Assembly (NCBI GenBank): GCA_045660325.1
Contig: JAZRDO010000032.1
Span: 46,364 to 110,363, forward strand
Origin: SVTX01 sp045660325
GTDB taxonomy: Bacteria > Bacillota > Clostridia > Oscillospirales > CAG-272
DNA length: 64,000 nt
Direction of reading: 5' to 3'
Position numbers and translations under genes: made by a program. Below the pieces are notes generated by a model that searched no databases, was not told the DNA's origin, and was given only the letters and a program-made list of their open reading frames with translations. Of the stretch, positions 33,089-41,762 are shown in pieces. Position 1 is the first letter of the stretch. Each line of letters starts with the position of its first letter.

Positions 33089-33637
33089 ATGGCAACGGTT
33101 AAGAGTAAAAGAAACGTAAAGATATTCGTTCTCTATCTTATGCAGAACGTAAATTATCCTATAGATTACGTAACCATAAACGATATGGTTATGCAAACAG
33201 ACTATATTCAGTATTTTGAATTTGCAGAGTCCTTCTACGAAATGGTAGACACAGGCCTTATTGAAGAGGTTTGTCAGACCGAGGACGGCGATCCTATGTA
33301 CGTTGTAACCGCGCAGGGTAAGCTTGTTGCGACCGAGCTTAAGAGTGAAATTCTCCCCTCGATCCTTGATAAGAGCCTTGAATGCGCTCTTCGTTATCTC
33401 AACTTCAAGAAGAGAGGGGTAACGGTGAAGACTCATATCAATAAGCTTGACGACAATAATTACGAGCTTATTTGTATCTTAAAGGAGAAGGACGAGGAGA
33501 TCATGAAGACCTCTGTGATTCTTGACTCACTCAACCGCGCGGAGAGAATGGAGAATAATTTCCACGATCATCCCGAGGTCGTTTATAAGGGAATGCTTTC
33601 ACTCTTGTCGGGAAACATCAACTTTATTTTCAACTGA
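33089..33637 (+). CDS. DUF4364 family protein
   Basis: A 182-residue protein starting MATVKSKRNVKIFVLYLMQNVNYPIDYVT. DUF4364 proteins have a PadR/winged-helix-like N-terminal part and are common in Clostridia; the function is unknown. DNA binding is plausible from the helix pattern (about 10-80). GAAAGGTTATATAA precedes the ATG at 33089. Confidence 0.78.
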   Translation: MATVKSKRNVKIFVLYLMQNVNYPIDYVTINDMVMQTDYIQYFEFAESFYEMVDTGLIEEVCQTEDGDPMYVVTAQGKLVATELKSEILPSILDKSLECALRYLNFKKRGVTVKTHINKLDDNNYELICILKEKDEEIMKTSVILDSLNRAERMENNFHDHPEVVYKGMLSLLSGNINFIFN

Positions 33638-33710
33638 TTTTTGTGTTTAAAATTGCTTATTTTACAATTTAAATGAACATTACGTTCATATTAATGAAAA
33701 AATTAATAAA

Positions 33711-33750
33711 AAAAGCGGGGTAAAAACAAACAAAGTTTACTCCGCTTTTA
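33711..33750. terminator. Terminator after the DUF4364 gene
   Basis: AAAAGCGGGGTAAA (33711-33724) pairs with TTTACTCCGCTTTT (33736-33749) with one G-U. Confidence 0.65.
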
Positions 33751-33851
33751 TGTTCATTATGCACACAATTTGTTGAAATGCAAGGAAAATTGTATAAAAC
33801 AACGATAATATTTTATGCTTTTTGTATAAAAATTATTAAGATGTTGTAAAT

Positions 33852-33858
33852 TGTCGAA
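33852..33858 (+). promoter_or_regulatory. Candidate Spo0A box
   Basis: TGTCGAA matches the published 0A-box core TGNCGAA exactly and lies 10 bases upstream of the -35 box of a sigma-factor gene. A 7-base match can occur by chance; position is the supporting point. Confidence 0.35.
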
Positions 33859-33868
33859 GAAAAAACAC

Positions 33869-33897
33869 TTGACCGAACAAATTAAATATGATATAAT
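33869..33897 (+). promoter_or_regulatory. Promoter of the sigma-factor gene
   Basis: TTGACC (33869-33874), 17 bases, TATAAT (33892-33897). Confidence 0.8.
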
Positions 33898-33957
33898 TAT
33901 ATAAATCTTTTAATATTTGGATTATAAGATTTACGTTCACATTGAAAAGGCTATACT

Positions 33958-34524
33958 ATGGAAAAAATTCATCTGAAGCTTCAGATAGAAAAAGCGGCGC
34001 AGGGCAGTGAAGAGGCTCTTTGTCAGCTGATGACACAATATAAGCCCCTGATCGAATCCGAGGTTTCTCGGTACACGGGAGAGGGGATGAATAATCAGGA
34101 TATTGCGGACCTTCGTCAGGAGGCTGAGATCGCGTTTTGCAACGCGGTTTGCAATTACGACGATTCACTCGGCGGAGTGGAATTCGGTCTGTATGCGAAG
34201 ATCTGTATAGGAAATTCGCTCGTATCCTTTTTACGCACCTATAACCGTCGCAAAAGGACGGTATCTATTGAGGACGGCGTCGGCTCCGACGTTACAAGCG
34301 CCGATCCTATTGAGCGACTTATCGCCGAGGAGGATTTTATGATCCTTCGCAGGAAGATACAGTCAAATCTTTCGCCCTTTGAAAACAAGGTGTGGTGGAT
34401 GTACGTCTCGGGTCTCGGAGCAAAGAGGATCGCCGAGGAGCTTTCCGTTGAGGGCGGTGTAAAATCCGTTAACAACGCGATATACCGAATAAGGAGAAAG
34501 CTCCGTTCGGTAATTTCAAAATAA
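33958..34524 (+). CDS. Sigma-70 family sigma factor (SigH-like)
   Basis: A 188-residue sigma factor with region 2 (about 5-95: SEEALCQLMTQYKPLIE, DLRQEAEIAFCNAVCNYD, GVEFGLYAKICIGNSLVSFLR) and region 4 (about 125-185: LSPFENKVWWMYVSGLGAKRIA and SVNNAIYRIRRKL). The two-domain form without region 3 is like SigH or ECF factors. The sequence is of a type common in gut Clostridia. No anti-sigma gene is next to it. The start is the first ATG after the leader; AAAGG is 9-10 bases upstream. Confidence 0.82.
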   Translation: MEKIHLKLQIEKAAQGSEEALCQLMTQYKPLIESEVSRYTGEGMNNQDIADLRQEAEIAFCNAVCNYDDSLGGVEFGLYAKICIGNSLVSFLRTYNRRKRTVSIEDGVGSDVTSADPIERLIAEEDFMILRRKIQSNLSPFENKVWWMYVSGLGAKRIAEELSVEGGVKSVNNAIYRIRRKLRSVISK

Positions 34525-34611
34525 GATATAATACCCGAGAGGGTTTATATAGCCGACCGTAAAAGCGGGGTTGGCTTTAAATATTTAAAATCAAAGTGAG
34601 GAAACTAACCA

Positions 34612-34908
34612 ATGAACGAAGAAGTAAAGGTTTACGAGGATATCGTCCTTGTATGTAAGGACTGTGGTGAGGAATTCACATTCACAGTTGGCGAACAGAA
34701 ATTCTATGAGGAGAAGGGCTTTGTAAATCAGCCCAAGTGCTGCCGCGCTTGTCGTACAAAGAGAAAGAACGCAGGCAAGCCCGAAAGAGAATACTTCATG
34801 GCTGTTTGTTCCGAGTGTGGCGGTGAGGCAAAGCTTACATTCCAGCCTTCTAACGACAGACCTGTATATTGCAGCGCTTGCTTCGAGGCAAAGAGATCTG
34901 CGAAGTAA
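34612..34908 (+). CDS. Double zinc-ribbon protein (zf-trcl type)
   Basis: A 98-residue protein with two zinc-binding units: C15-x2-C18...C44-x2-C47 (VCKDCGEEFTFTVGEQKFYEEKG, CRACR) and a second pair CSECGGEA...YCSACF. The first unit matches the probable zinc-ribbon family often called zf-trcl; the function is unknown, perhaps nucleic-acid binding. GTGAGGAAACTAACC precedes the ATG. It lies 87 bases after the sigma-factor gene, with a weak stem AGCCGACC/GGTTGGCT between. Confidence 0.8.
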   Translation: MNEEVKVYEDIVLVCKDCGEEFTFTVGEQKFYEEKGFVNQPKCCRACRTKRKNAGKPEREYFMAVCSECGGEAKLTFQPSNDRPVYCSACFEAKRSAK

Positions 34909-35015
34909 TTCTCAAAATCAAAAATTTTGAGATGTAAATTTTAATTATCAGGTATACACACCTTTTCGCTTTTAAAGTTTGTTTAGTTGCCGATTATTAT
35001 TATTTATCATAGAAT

Positions 35016-35046
35016 ACCCTGTGGGAAAATCCTGCAGGGTTTTCTT
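35016..35046 (+). terminator. Terminator after the zinc-ribbon gene
   Basis: ACCCTG pairs with CAGGGT, with inner GG/CC pairs, followed by TTTTCTTGTTTT. Confidence 0.7.
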
Positions 35047-35054
35047 GTTTTCGG

Positions 35055-35083
35055 TTGACATATAAAATAAATAATGTTATAAT
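35055..35083 (+). promoter_or_regulatory. Promoter of uvrB-uvrA-mazG
   Basis: TTGACA (35055-35060), 17 bases, TATAAT (35078-35083). No clear LexA (SOS) box was found next to it. Confidence 0.8.
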
Positions 35084-35140
35084 TATAATGGAATAATATT
35101 TTGAATTGTCAAGCATAATTTAAAGAAAAGGAGGACGGAA

Positions 35141-37105
35141 ATGGATAAATTCGTATTAAAGAGCGATTATAAGCCTACGGGAGATCAGCCCGAGGCAATA
35201 AGACAGCTTTGCGAGGGAATTGAGCGCGGCGAGAGAATGCAGACGCTTCTCGGTGTTACGGGCTCGGGTAAGACCTTTACTATGGCAAACGTAATTGAAA
35301 AGATAAACCGTCCAACCTTGGTTTTGGCGCACAACAAGACTCTGGCGGCGCAGCTCTGCTCGGAGTTCCGCGAGTTTTTCCCTGATAATGCCGTTGAGTA
35401 TTTCGTGTCGTATTACGATTACTATCAGCCCGAGGCGTATATTCCGGGCAAGGACGTTTATATCGAGAAGGACGCGCTTGTAAACGACGAGATTGACCGA
35501 CTCCGACACTCCGCGACAAGCTCACTTTTCGAGCGCCGCGACGTTATTATCGTGGCGAGTGTGTCCTGCATCTACTCCCTCGGTGAGCCTGAGGAATATA
35601 AGGATCTTGTTATTTCCTTGCGTCCCGGTATGCTTTTGCCGCGTGAGGAGCTTATCTCCCGCTTGGTTTCTATCAGCTATACGAGAAATGACTTGAACCT
35701 TGTCCGTGATTCCTTCAGAGTGCGCGGCGACGTTGTTGAAATTATCCCCGCGAGTATGAACGATAAGGCTATCCGCGTCGAGTTCTTCGACGAGGAGATA
35801 GATAGAATTTCTGAGATAAATATAGTAACGGGCGAGGTTTTGAGAAATCTTTCCTACGTTCCGATCTATCCCGCTACCCACTATGCCGTATCCGATGAAA
35901 AAAAGGAGGCGGCAATAAAGGAAATACTTGACGAGATGTACGATAGAGTCAAGTTCTTTGAATCCGAGGGCAAGCTTATCGAGGCGCAAAGAATTTCCGA
36001 GCGTGTACGCTACGATATGGAGATGCTCCGTGAGATCGGCTTCTGCTCGGGTGTTGAAAACTATTCGAGAATACTTTCTCGCCGTCCCGTTGGATCGACT
36101 CCGTACACGCTTCTTGACTATTTCCCGAAGGACTTTATTATGTTCGTTGACGAGTCGCACGTAACTTTGCCGCAGGTAAGGGGTATGAGTGGTGGCGATA
36201 CCGCAAGAAAGAAGAACCTTATAGATTACGGCTTCCGCCTGCCGTCGGCTTACGATAACAGACCCTTGTTCTTTGAGGAATTTGAAAATAGAATTAATCA
36301 GGCGATATTTGTCAGTGCAACGCCCGGTGATTATGAGGACGAGCACTCCGAGAGAGTCGTTGAGCAGATCATTCGTCCTACGGGACTCCTTGACCCTACG
36401 GTTGAAATACGTAAGATCGAGGGTCAGGTCGACGATCTTATGGGCGAGATCCGTGTCCGCGCAGAGAGGGGCGAGAGGGTGCTTGTAACCACGCTTACCA
36501 AGAAAATGGCGGAGGATCTGACGGATTACTTTACCGATAACGGAATTAAGGTAAGATATATTCATTTTAACGTGGATACTATTGAGAGAATGGAGATAAT
36601 CCGTGATCTAAGAATGGGTGTGTTTGACGTGCTTGTCGGCATCAACCTGCTCCGTGAGGGACTTGATATTCCCGAGGTGTCGCTCGTTGCGATACTTGAT
36701 GCGGATAAGGAGGGCTTCCTCCGTGCTGAGCGATCACTTATTCAGACCATCGGCCGCGCCGCGAGAAACGCGAACGGCAAGGTCATCATGTACGCGGACT
36801 CGGTTACGCGATCAATGGAGAGGGCGATCGCGGAGACCAACCGACGCCGCCGCATACAGGACGATTATAACAAGGCTCACGGCATTGAGCCGAAAACCAT
36901 CGTCAAGGGCATACGCGACATAATCGATATGTCTGCAAAGGAAGAACGCGCGGAGAAGAAGGCGAAGGCAAAGAAGCTTACCGCCAAGGAAAGAGAAGCG
37001 CTTATCGAGAAGCTTACGCGCGAGATGAAGGATGCAGCGCGTCAGCTTGAATTTGAGAAGGCGGCTTATCTGCGTGATGAAATTAAGAAATTGAGAGAAA
37101 AGTAA
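35141..37105 (+). CDS. uvrB: Excinuclease ABC subunit B
   Basis: A 654-residue helicase-like damage-recognition subunit of nucleotide excision repair. Walker A is LLGVTGSGKTFTMA (about 38), with the beta-hairpin YYDYYQPEAYIP (about 95), IIVASVSCIYSLG, MFVDESHVTLPQ (Walker B/DESH), VLVGINLLREGLDIPEV and TIGRAARNANGKVIMYAD. A C-terminal UVR domain (about 620-654, LTREMKDAARQLEFEKAA) binds UvrC or UvrA. AAAGGAGGACGGAA precedes the ATG. uvrA follows 7 bases on. Confidence 0.97.
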   Translation: MDKFVLKSDYKPTGDQPEAIRQLCEGIERGERMQTLLGVTGSGKTFTMANVIEKINRPTLVLAHNKTLAAQLCSEFREFFPDNAVEYFVSYYDYYQPEAYIPGKDVYIEKDALVNDEIDRLRHSATSSLFERRDVIIVASVSCIYSLGEPEEYKDLVISLRPGMLLPREELISRLVSISYTRNDLNLVRDSFRVRGDVVEIIPASMNDKAIRVEFFDEEIDRISEINIVTGEVLRNLSYVPIYPATHYAVSDEKKEAAIKEILDEMYDRVKFFESEGKLIEAQRISERVRYDMEMLREIGFCSGVENYSRILSRRPVGSTPYTLLDYFPKDFIMFVDESHVTLPQVRGMSGGDTARKKNLIDYGFRLPSAYDNRPLFFEEFENRINQAIFVSATPGDYEDEHSERVVEQIIRPTGLLDPTVEIRKIEGQVDDLMGEIRVRAERGERVLVTTLTKKMAEDLTDYFTDNGIKVRYIHFNVDTIERMEIIRDLRMGVFDVLVGINLLREGLDIPEVSLVAILDADKEGFLRAERSLIQTIGRAARNANGKVIMYADSVTRSMERAIAETNRRRRIQDDYNKAHGIEPKTIVKGIRDIIDMSAKEERAEKKAKAKKLTAKEREALIEKLTREMKDAARQLEFEKAAYLRDEIKKLREK

Positions 37106-37112
37106 GGTAAAA

Positions 37113-39941
37113 ATGGAAAGAGATATTAAGATTCGTGGCGCGCGCGTCCACAATTTGAAAAATATTGATCTGACGATACCGAGGGATAAGCTCGTCGTTA
37201 TGTCGGGACTTTCGGGCTCGGGTAAGTCCTCTCTGGCGTTTGATACCATTTACGCCGAGGGACACAGAAGATTCGTGGAATCCCTGTCATCCTACGCGAG
37301 AATGTTCTTAGGCCAGCTTGACAAGCCCGACGTGGACTCTATCGAGGGTCTGTCTCCCGCGATATCCATAGATCAGAAGACTACCTCGAAGAACCCTCGC
37401 TCCACTGTGGGAACGGTTACCGAGATATACGATTATCTCCGTCTTCTTTACGCCCGCATAGGAACTCCTCACTGTCCCGTGTGCCATAAGGCAATCACAA
37501 GACAGACGACTGACGATATAATCGAGAAGGTGATGACGCTTCCCGAGGGCGAGAGATTTATGATAATGGCTCCCGTAGTCCGTGAGAAGAAGGGAATGCA
37601 CGAAAAGGTACTTTCCGACGCGAAGAGAAGCGGATACGTAAGAGTGAGAGTTGACGGTTCGATCTACGATCTGTCCGAGGAGATCGCGCTTGATAAAAAC
37701 AAAAAGCATTCAATTGAAATAGTAGTTGACCGTCTCGTTATGAGAGAGGGAATAAGACCGAGACTTGCGGATTCCATTGAAAACGCGCTCTCAGCGGCCG
37801 ACGGACATTTACTCGTCGTAACGATGCCCCGCGAGGGCGCGGGCGAGGAAATGAGTTTTTCACAGTCCTACGCCTGCGAGGAGCATTCCTTCTCGGTCGG
37901 TGAGCTTGAGCCCCGTATGTTCTCGTTTAATAATCCGCAGGGCGCGTGTCCTCGATGCGCGGGCATAGGAGATATGAGAAGAATCTCGGTTGCGAGAATA
38001 ATTCCCAATAAGAATCTCAGCCTTCACGACGGTGCGATCGCGGTAAACGGCTTTAAATCTCTTGAGGAGGAAAGCTGGAACGGACCGCTCTTCATTGAGG
38101 TTGGAAAGAGACACGGCTTTAATCTTGATATGCCTCTTTCCGAATTTTCGGATGAGGCAATGAATGCACTGCTTTACGGCACGGGTATGGAAGAATATAA
38201 GTGCATCCGCTTCTTCGGTGGCGAGGCGCACGAAAAGAAGGTAAGATTTGACGGCGTTATCCCCATGATAGAGCAGAGACTCCAGATGGGTGCGGCGGGC
38301 GAATATTACGAGCAGTTTATCGAGGACGCGCCGTGTCCCGAGTGTCACGGTATGCGACTCAATCCCATGTCTCTTGCGGTTACCGTGGGGGATAAAAATA
38401 TATTTGAGCTTTGCTCACTGTCGGTATCCGACGCGCTTGATTTCGTATGCAACTTAAAGCTTACGGAGTCCGAGGGCATAATTGCGAAGGAAATCTTAAA
38501 GGAAATACGTGAGCGACTCGGCTTCTTGAAGAGCGTCGGTCTTGACTATCTTACTTTGTCGAGAAAGGCGGGAACATTATCGGGCGGCGAGGCGCAAAGA
38601 ATAAGACTTGCAACCCAGATAGGCTCGTCCTTGACGGGAGTGCTTTATATTCTCGACGAGCCCAGCATAGGACTTCATCAGAGGGATAATTCCAAGCTTA
38701 TTGCTACGCTCAAGAAGCTCCGCGATCTTGGAAACACCGTTATCGTCGTTGAGCACGACGAGGAAACAATGATGGAATCCGATTATATCGTAGATATCGG
38801 TCCGGGCGCGGGAATTCACGGCGGACGCGTTATTGCCGAGGGCACGCCCGAGGAGATAATGCAGAACGAGGATTCCATTACGGGCGCATACCTTTCGGGC
38901 AGACGTGCGATTGAAATACCCAAGTACAGACGCGAGGGCAACGGAAATTATCTTTGCATCAAGGGCGCTCGTGAGCATAATCTCAAGTCCATCGACGTAA
39001 GCATTCCGCTTGGCAAATTCGTATGCGTTACGGGTGTTTCGGGCTCGGGGAAGTCCTCGCTTGTAAACGGAATCATATATCCCAAGCTTGCGCACGATCT
39101 CAATCGCGCGATAGCATATCCAGGAGATCACGACAGTATCGAGGGTAGCGAGCATCTTGATAAGGTCATTCTTATAGACCAAAGTCCTATCGGAAGAACA
39201 CCGAGATCGAATCCCGCGACTTATACGGGACTTTTCTCGGAGATCCGCGACCTTTTCGCACAGACTAAGGATGCGAAGGCGAAGGGCTACAGCGCGGGCA
39301 GATTCTCCTTTAACGTAAAGGGCGGTCGCTGTGAGGCGTGTGAGGGAGACGGCGTAAAGTGTATTGAGATGCATTTTCTCCCCGACGTATACGTTACCTG
39401 CGACGTTTGTCGCGGCAAGAGATATAACCGCGATACGCTTGAGGTTAAATATAAGGACAAGAATATTTACGACGTGCTTGAAATGACGGTAGAGGAGGGA
39501 CTCTCCTTCTTTGACGGACTTCCGAGGATCACGCGTAAGCTCCAGACTCTTTACGACGTAGGCTTAGGCTATATCAAGATCGGACAGTCCTCGACGACGT
39601 TGTCGGGCGGCGAGGCGCAGAGAGTTAAGCTTGCGACCGAGCTTGCAAAGAGAGGTACGGGCAAGACGATCTATATTCTTGACGAGCCCACAACAGGACT
39701 TCATACCGAGGACGTATCTCATCTGCTCCTTATTTTGCAGAGAATTTGCGACGGCGGAAACACGGTTCTCGTTATTGAGCACAACCTTGACGTTATAAAG
39801 AGCGCAGACTATATTATTGATCTTGGACCCGAGGGTGGAGACGGTGGCGGACGGATAATCGCTACGGGAACTCCCGAGGAGGTCGCGAGGGTAAGCGGCT
39901 CGTATACGGGTCAGTATTTAAAGAAAATCCTTGAAAAGTAA
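37113..39941 (+). CDS. uvrA: Excinuclease ABC subunit A
   Basis: A 942-residue double ABC ATPase that scans DNA for damage with UvrB. It has two Walker A sites (GLSGSGKSSLAFDT near 32 and GVSGSGKSSLVNG near 640), two signature motifs (TLSGGEAQRIRLA and TLSGGEAQRVKLA), and zinc modules with CPVCHKA, CPRCAGIG, CPECHG and CEACEGDG/CDVCRGKRY. Length and order are normal. Confidence 0.97.
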   Translation: MERDIKIRGARVHNLKNIDLTIPRDKLVVMSGLSGSGKSSLAFDTIYAEGHRRFVESLSSYARMFLGQLDKPDVDSIEGLSPAISIDQKTTSKNPRSTVGTVTEIYDYLRLLYARIGTPHCPVCHKAITRQTTDDIIEKVMTLPEGERFMIMAPVVREKKGMHEKVLSDAKRSGYVRVRVDGSIYDLSEEIALDKNKKHSIEIVVDRLVMREGIRPRLADSIENALSAADGHLLVVTMPREGAGEEMSFSQSYACEEHSFSVGELEPRMFSFNNPQGACPRCAGIGDMRRISVARIIPNKNLSLHDGAIAVNGFKSLEEESWNGPLFIEVGKRHGFNLDMPLSEFSDEAMNALLYGTGMEEYKCIRFFGGEAHEKKVRFDGVIPMIEQRLQMGAAGEYYEQFIEDAPCPECHGMRLNPMSLAVTVGDKNIFELCSLSVSDALDFVCNLKLTESEGIIAKEILKEIRERLGFLKSVGLDYLTLSRKAGTLSGGEAQRIRLATQIGSSLTGVLYILDEPSIGLHQRDNSKLIATLKKLRDLGNTVIVVEHDEETMMESDYIVDIGPGAGIHGGRVIAEGTPEEIMQNEDSITGAYLSGRRAIEIPKYRREGNGNYLCIKGAREHNLKSIDVSIPLGKFVCVTGVSGSGKSSLVNGIIYPKLAHDLNRAIAYPGDHDSIEGSEHLDKVILIDQSPIGRTPRSNPATYTGLFSEIRDLFAQTKDAKAKGYSAGRFSFNVKGGRCEACEGDGVKCIEMHFLPDVYVTCDVCRGKRYNRDTLEVKYKDKNIYDVLEMTVEEGLSFFDGLPRITRKLQTLYDVGLGYIKIGQSSTTLSGGEAQRVKLATELAKRGTGKTIYILDEPTTGLHTEDVSHLLLILQRICDGGNTVLVIEHNLDVIKSADYIIDLGPEGGDGGGRIIATGTPEEVARVSGSYTGQYLKKILEK

Positions 39942-39952
39942 GGGAAATTGAT

Positions 39953-40762
39953 ATGAACACAAGACAGGAAAAAATTAATGATCTTATCGGGAAGGAAAGC
40001 TATACCTTCGACGATCTCGTAACAATTATGGAGCTTCTTCGCAGCGAAGGAGGCTGTCCCTGGGACAGAGAGCAGACACATAAGTCAATAAGAAACAATT
40101 TTATTGAGGAGACGTATGAGGTGATCGAGGCGATCGATACTGATGACGCGAAGCTTCTCCGCGAGGAGCTTGGCGACGTTATGCTCCAGATCGTTTTCCA
40201 CGCGAGAATGGAGGAGGAAGCGGGGGCCTTTGACGTAAACGACGTTGCAAACGACGTATGTGTAAAGCTTATCCACCGTCATCCCCATATTTTCGGTGAC
40301 AACGATGCCAAGACCAGTGAGGACGTGCTTAAAAACTGGGAAGCGATCAAAAACGAAGAGAAGAGCAGAGTAACCTATACGGACAAGCTCAATGCGATTC
40401 CTCCTATGTTTCCTGCGCTTCTTCGCGCGCAAAAGGTTGGCAAGAAGGCGTCCTTCTTTGACTTTGAAACAGCCGATCTCGTAATTGAAAAGATATACGA
40501 GGAGACTGCAGAGGTCAAGGAAGCAATGGAATCGGGAGATAAGGCGCAGGTTGAGGAGGAGATCGGAGATCTTCTTTTAACAGTAACCAGCCTTGCGAGA
40601 AAGGCTGGCGTGGACTCCGAGGAGGCTCTCTTTAAGGCGGTAAATAAGTTTATAAATCGCTTCCAAAAGGTAGAAAATGCCGCGATCGAAAAGGGACTTT
40701 CCGTGGACAAAATGAGCATGGCAGAGCTTGACGCGATCTGGGATGAAATTAAACATAAATAA
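39953..40762 (+). CDS. mazG: Nucleoside triphosphate pyrophosphohydrolase MazG
   Basis: A 269-residue protein with two tandem MazG domains. The first (about 20-125) has EGGCPWDREQTHKSIRNNFIEETYEVIEAID and LREELGDVMLQIVFHA with the EExxE/ExxD magnesium site; the second (about 165-265) has EETAEVKEAMES and VEEEIGDLLLTV. It hydrolyses NTPs or dNTPs to monophosphates. It lies 11 bases after uvrA, so it is likely in the same unit. Confidence 0.93.
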   Translation: MNTRQEKINDLIGKESYTFDDLVTIMELLRSEGGCPWDREQTHKSIRNNFIEETYEVIEAIDTDDAKLLREELGDVMLQIVFHARMEEEAGAFDVNDVANDVCVKLIHRHPHIFGDNDAKTSEDVLKNWEAIKNEEKSRVTYTDKLNAIPPMFPALLRAQKVGKKASFFDFETADLVIEKIYEETAEVKEAMESGDKAQVEEEIGDLLLTVTSLARKAGVDSEEALFKAVNKFINRFQKVENAAIEKGLSVDKMSMAELDAIWDEIKHK

Positions 40763-40828
40763 TTAGTCATTTTGTATAAAAATCTTCGCAAAAGGGGCGA
40801 AAAATGTAAAAATATTTTCCAAAAGCTA

Positions 40829-40857
40829 TTGAAAAAATTGGCAAAGTGTGTTATAAT
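40829..40857 (+). promoter_or_regulatory. Promoter of the HU gene
   Basis: TTGAAA (40829-40834), 17 bases, TATAAT (40852-40857). Confidence 0.8.
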
Positions 40858-40909
40858 ATAAACACATATGATGAAGAATCATAATAAACACATTAAGGAG
40901 AATAAAATT

Positions 40910-41185
40910 ATGAACAAGTTACAGCTCACAGATGCAGTTGCAAAGCGCACAGGTATGACAAAGAAGGATTCCGCTACAGCAGTTTCCGCAGTTCTTGACG
41001 TTATCATTGAAGCTCTCGCAGCAGGCGAGGACGTAAAGATCACAGGCTTCGGCAGCTTCGAGGTTAAGACTCGTGAAGCAAGAACAGGCAGAAATCCCAA
41101 GACAGGCGCTCCTGTTGAGATTCCCGCTTCCAAGTACGTTTCCTTCGGTGCAGGCAGCACTCTCAAGGAAAAGGTTAATGGATGA
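40910..41185 (+). CDS. hup: HU family DNA-binding protein
   Basis: A 91-residue nucleoid protein. It has MNKLQLTDAVAKRTGMTKKD, the saddle GEDVKITGFGSFEV and the DNA-binding arm RTGRNPKTGAPVEIPASKYVSF with the intercalating Pro. AAGGAGAATAAAATT precedes the ATG at 40910. Codon use is that of a highly expressed gene. Its TGA overlaps the next ATG as ATGA. Confidence 0.96.
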   Translation: MNKLQLTDAVAKRTGMTKKDSATAVSAVLDVIIEALAAGEDVKITGFGSFEVKTREARTGRNPKTGAPVEIPASKYVSFGAGSTLKEKVNG

Positions 41186-41424
41186 GACTTGATAAATATT
41201 TAAAGGTATCCCGAATCATAAAGAGAAGAACCGTAGCCAACGATGCCTGCGACGCCGAGCACGTGACCGTGAACGGAAGAGCGGCAAAGGCATCCTATGA
41301 CGTTAAGGAAGGGGATATAATCGAGATAAGCTTCGGACAGCGCAAGCTTAAGGTAAGAGTTCTCGATATCCGCGAATTTACCGCTAAGGCGGACGCGTCC
41401 TCCCTTTATGAGGTAATAGAATAA
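41182..41424 (+). CDS. rqcP: S4-domain protein RqcP (YabO family)
   Basis: An 80-residue S4 RNA-binding protein: MRLDKYLKVSRIIKRRTVANDAC, VTVNGRAAKASYDVKEGDIIEI. RqcP works with RqcH in ribosome quality control, aiding addition of alanine tails on stalled 50S subunits. It is translationally coupled to hup, an order found in many Bacillota. Confidence 0.9.
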   Translation: MRLDKYLKVSRIIKRRTVANDACDAEHVTVNGRAAKASYDVKEGDIIEISFGQRKLKVRVLDIREFTAKADASSLYEVIE

Positions 41425-41434
41425 TTTAAACGAT

Positions 41435-41488
41435 CTCCGCATATAGTGTACCGAGAAATTTTGTCGGTGTGCTTATGCGGAGGTTTTT
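41435..41488 (+). terminator. Hairpin overlapping the yabP ribosome site; possible attenuator
   Basis: CTCCGCATA (41435-41443) pairs perfectly with TATGCGGAG (41474-41482), with an inner ACCGA/TCGGT stem, and a GTTTTTT run follows. The 3' arm is also the Shine-Dalgarno sequence (GCGGAGG) of yabP. It could end hup-rqcP transcripts, hide the yabP site in read-through RNA, or both. Confidence 0.6.
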
Positions 41489-41489
41489 T

Positions 41490-41762
41490 ATGCAGGAGAT
41501 AAGTAAGGCTCGTGAGCATTCGTTTATATCAAAAAACAGACAGGGAATAAAGGTAGATGGCGTTATCGACGTTACAAGCTTTGATACGTCGCACGTTCAG
41601 ATGAATACGTCTTCAGGAGGTATGGTAGTCGAGGGTGAGGAGCTTAAGGTAAACGTGCTTGATCTTGAGCGCGGTGTCGTTGAGATCGAAGGAAATCTTA
41701 ACGGAGTCTTTTATTTCAAGGAGGGCGCGGTTAAAAAGGGAATGTTTGGGCGCAATAAATAA
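41490..41762 (+). CDS. yabP: Sporulation protein YabP
   Basis: A 90-residue member of the YabP/YqfC family: HSFISKNRQGIKVDGVIDVTSFD and the C-terminal GVVEIEGNLNGVFYFKEG. YabP belongs to sporulation-specific genes next to hup and divIC in Bacillus and Clostridia; the biochemical role is unknown. The start at 41490 follows GCGGAGG. Its stop overlaps the yabQ ATG by one base. Confidence 0.92.
   Translation: MQEISKAREHSFISKNRQGIKVDGVIDVTSFDTSHVQMNTSSGGMVVEGEELKVNVLDLERGVVEIEGNLNGVFYFKEGAVKKGMFGRNK

Larger units (their letters stand above)
33638..33957. other. 320-base AT-rich intergenic region
   Basis: Holds a small stem ATGAAC-ATTAC-GTTCAT (33673-33689), the terminator at 33711-33750, a candidate Spo0A box (33852-33858) and the promoter of the next gene (33869-33897). 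No gene is seen. Confidence 0.7.

Noticed and set aside
35522..36565. 347-codon open frame on the minus strand inside uvrB
   Set aside because: It is antisense to uvrB, has no ribosome site, and its sequence is explained by codon bias of the real gene.
38577..39374. 265-codon open frame on the minus strand inside uvrA
   Set aside because: Shadow of uvrA; no family resemblance and no start signal.
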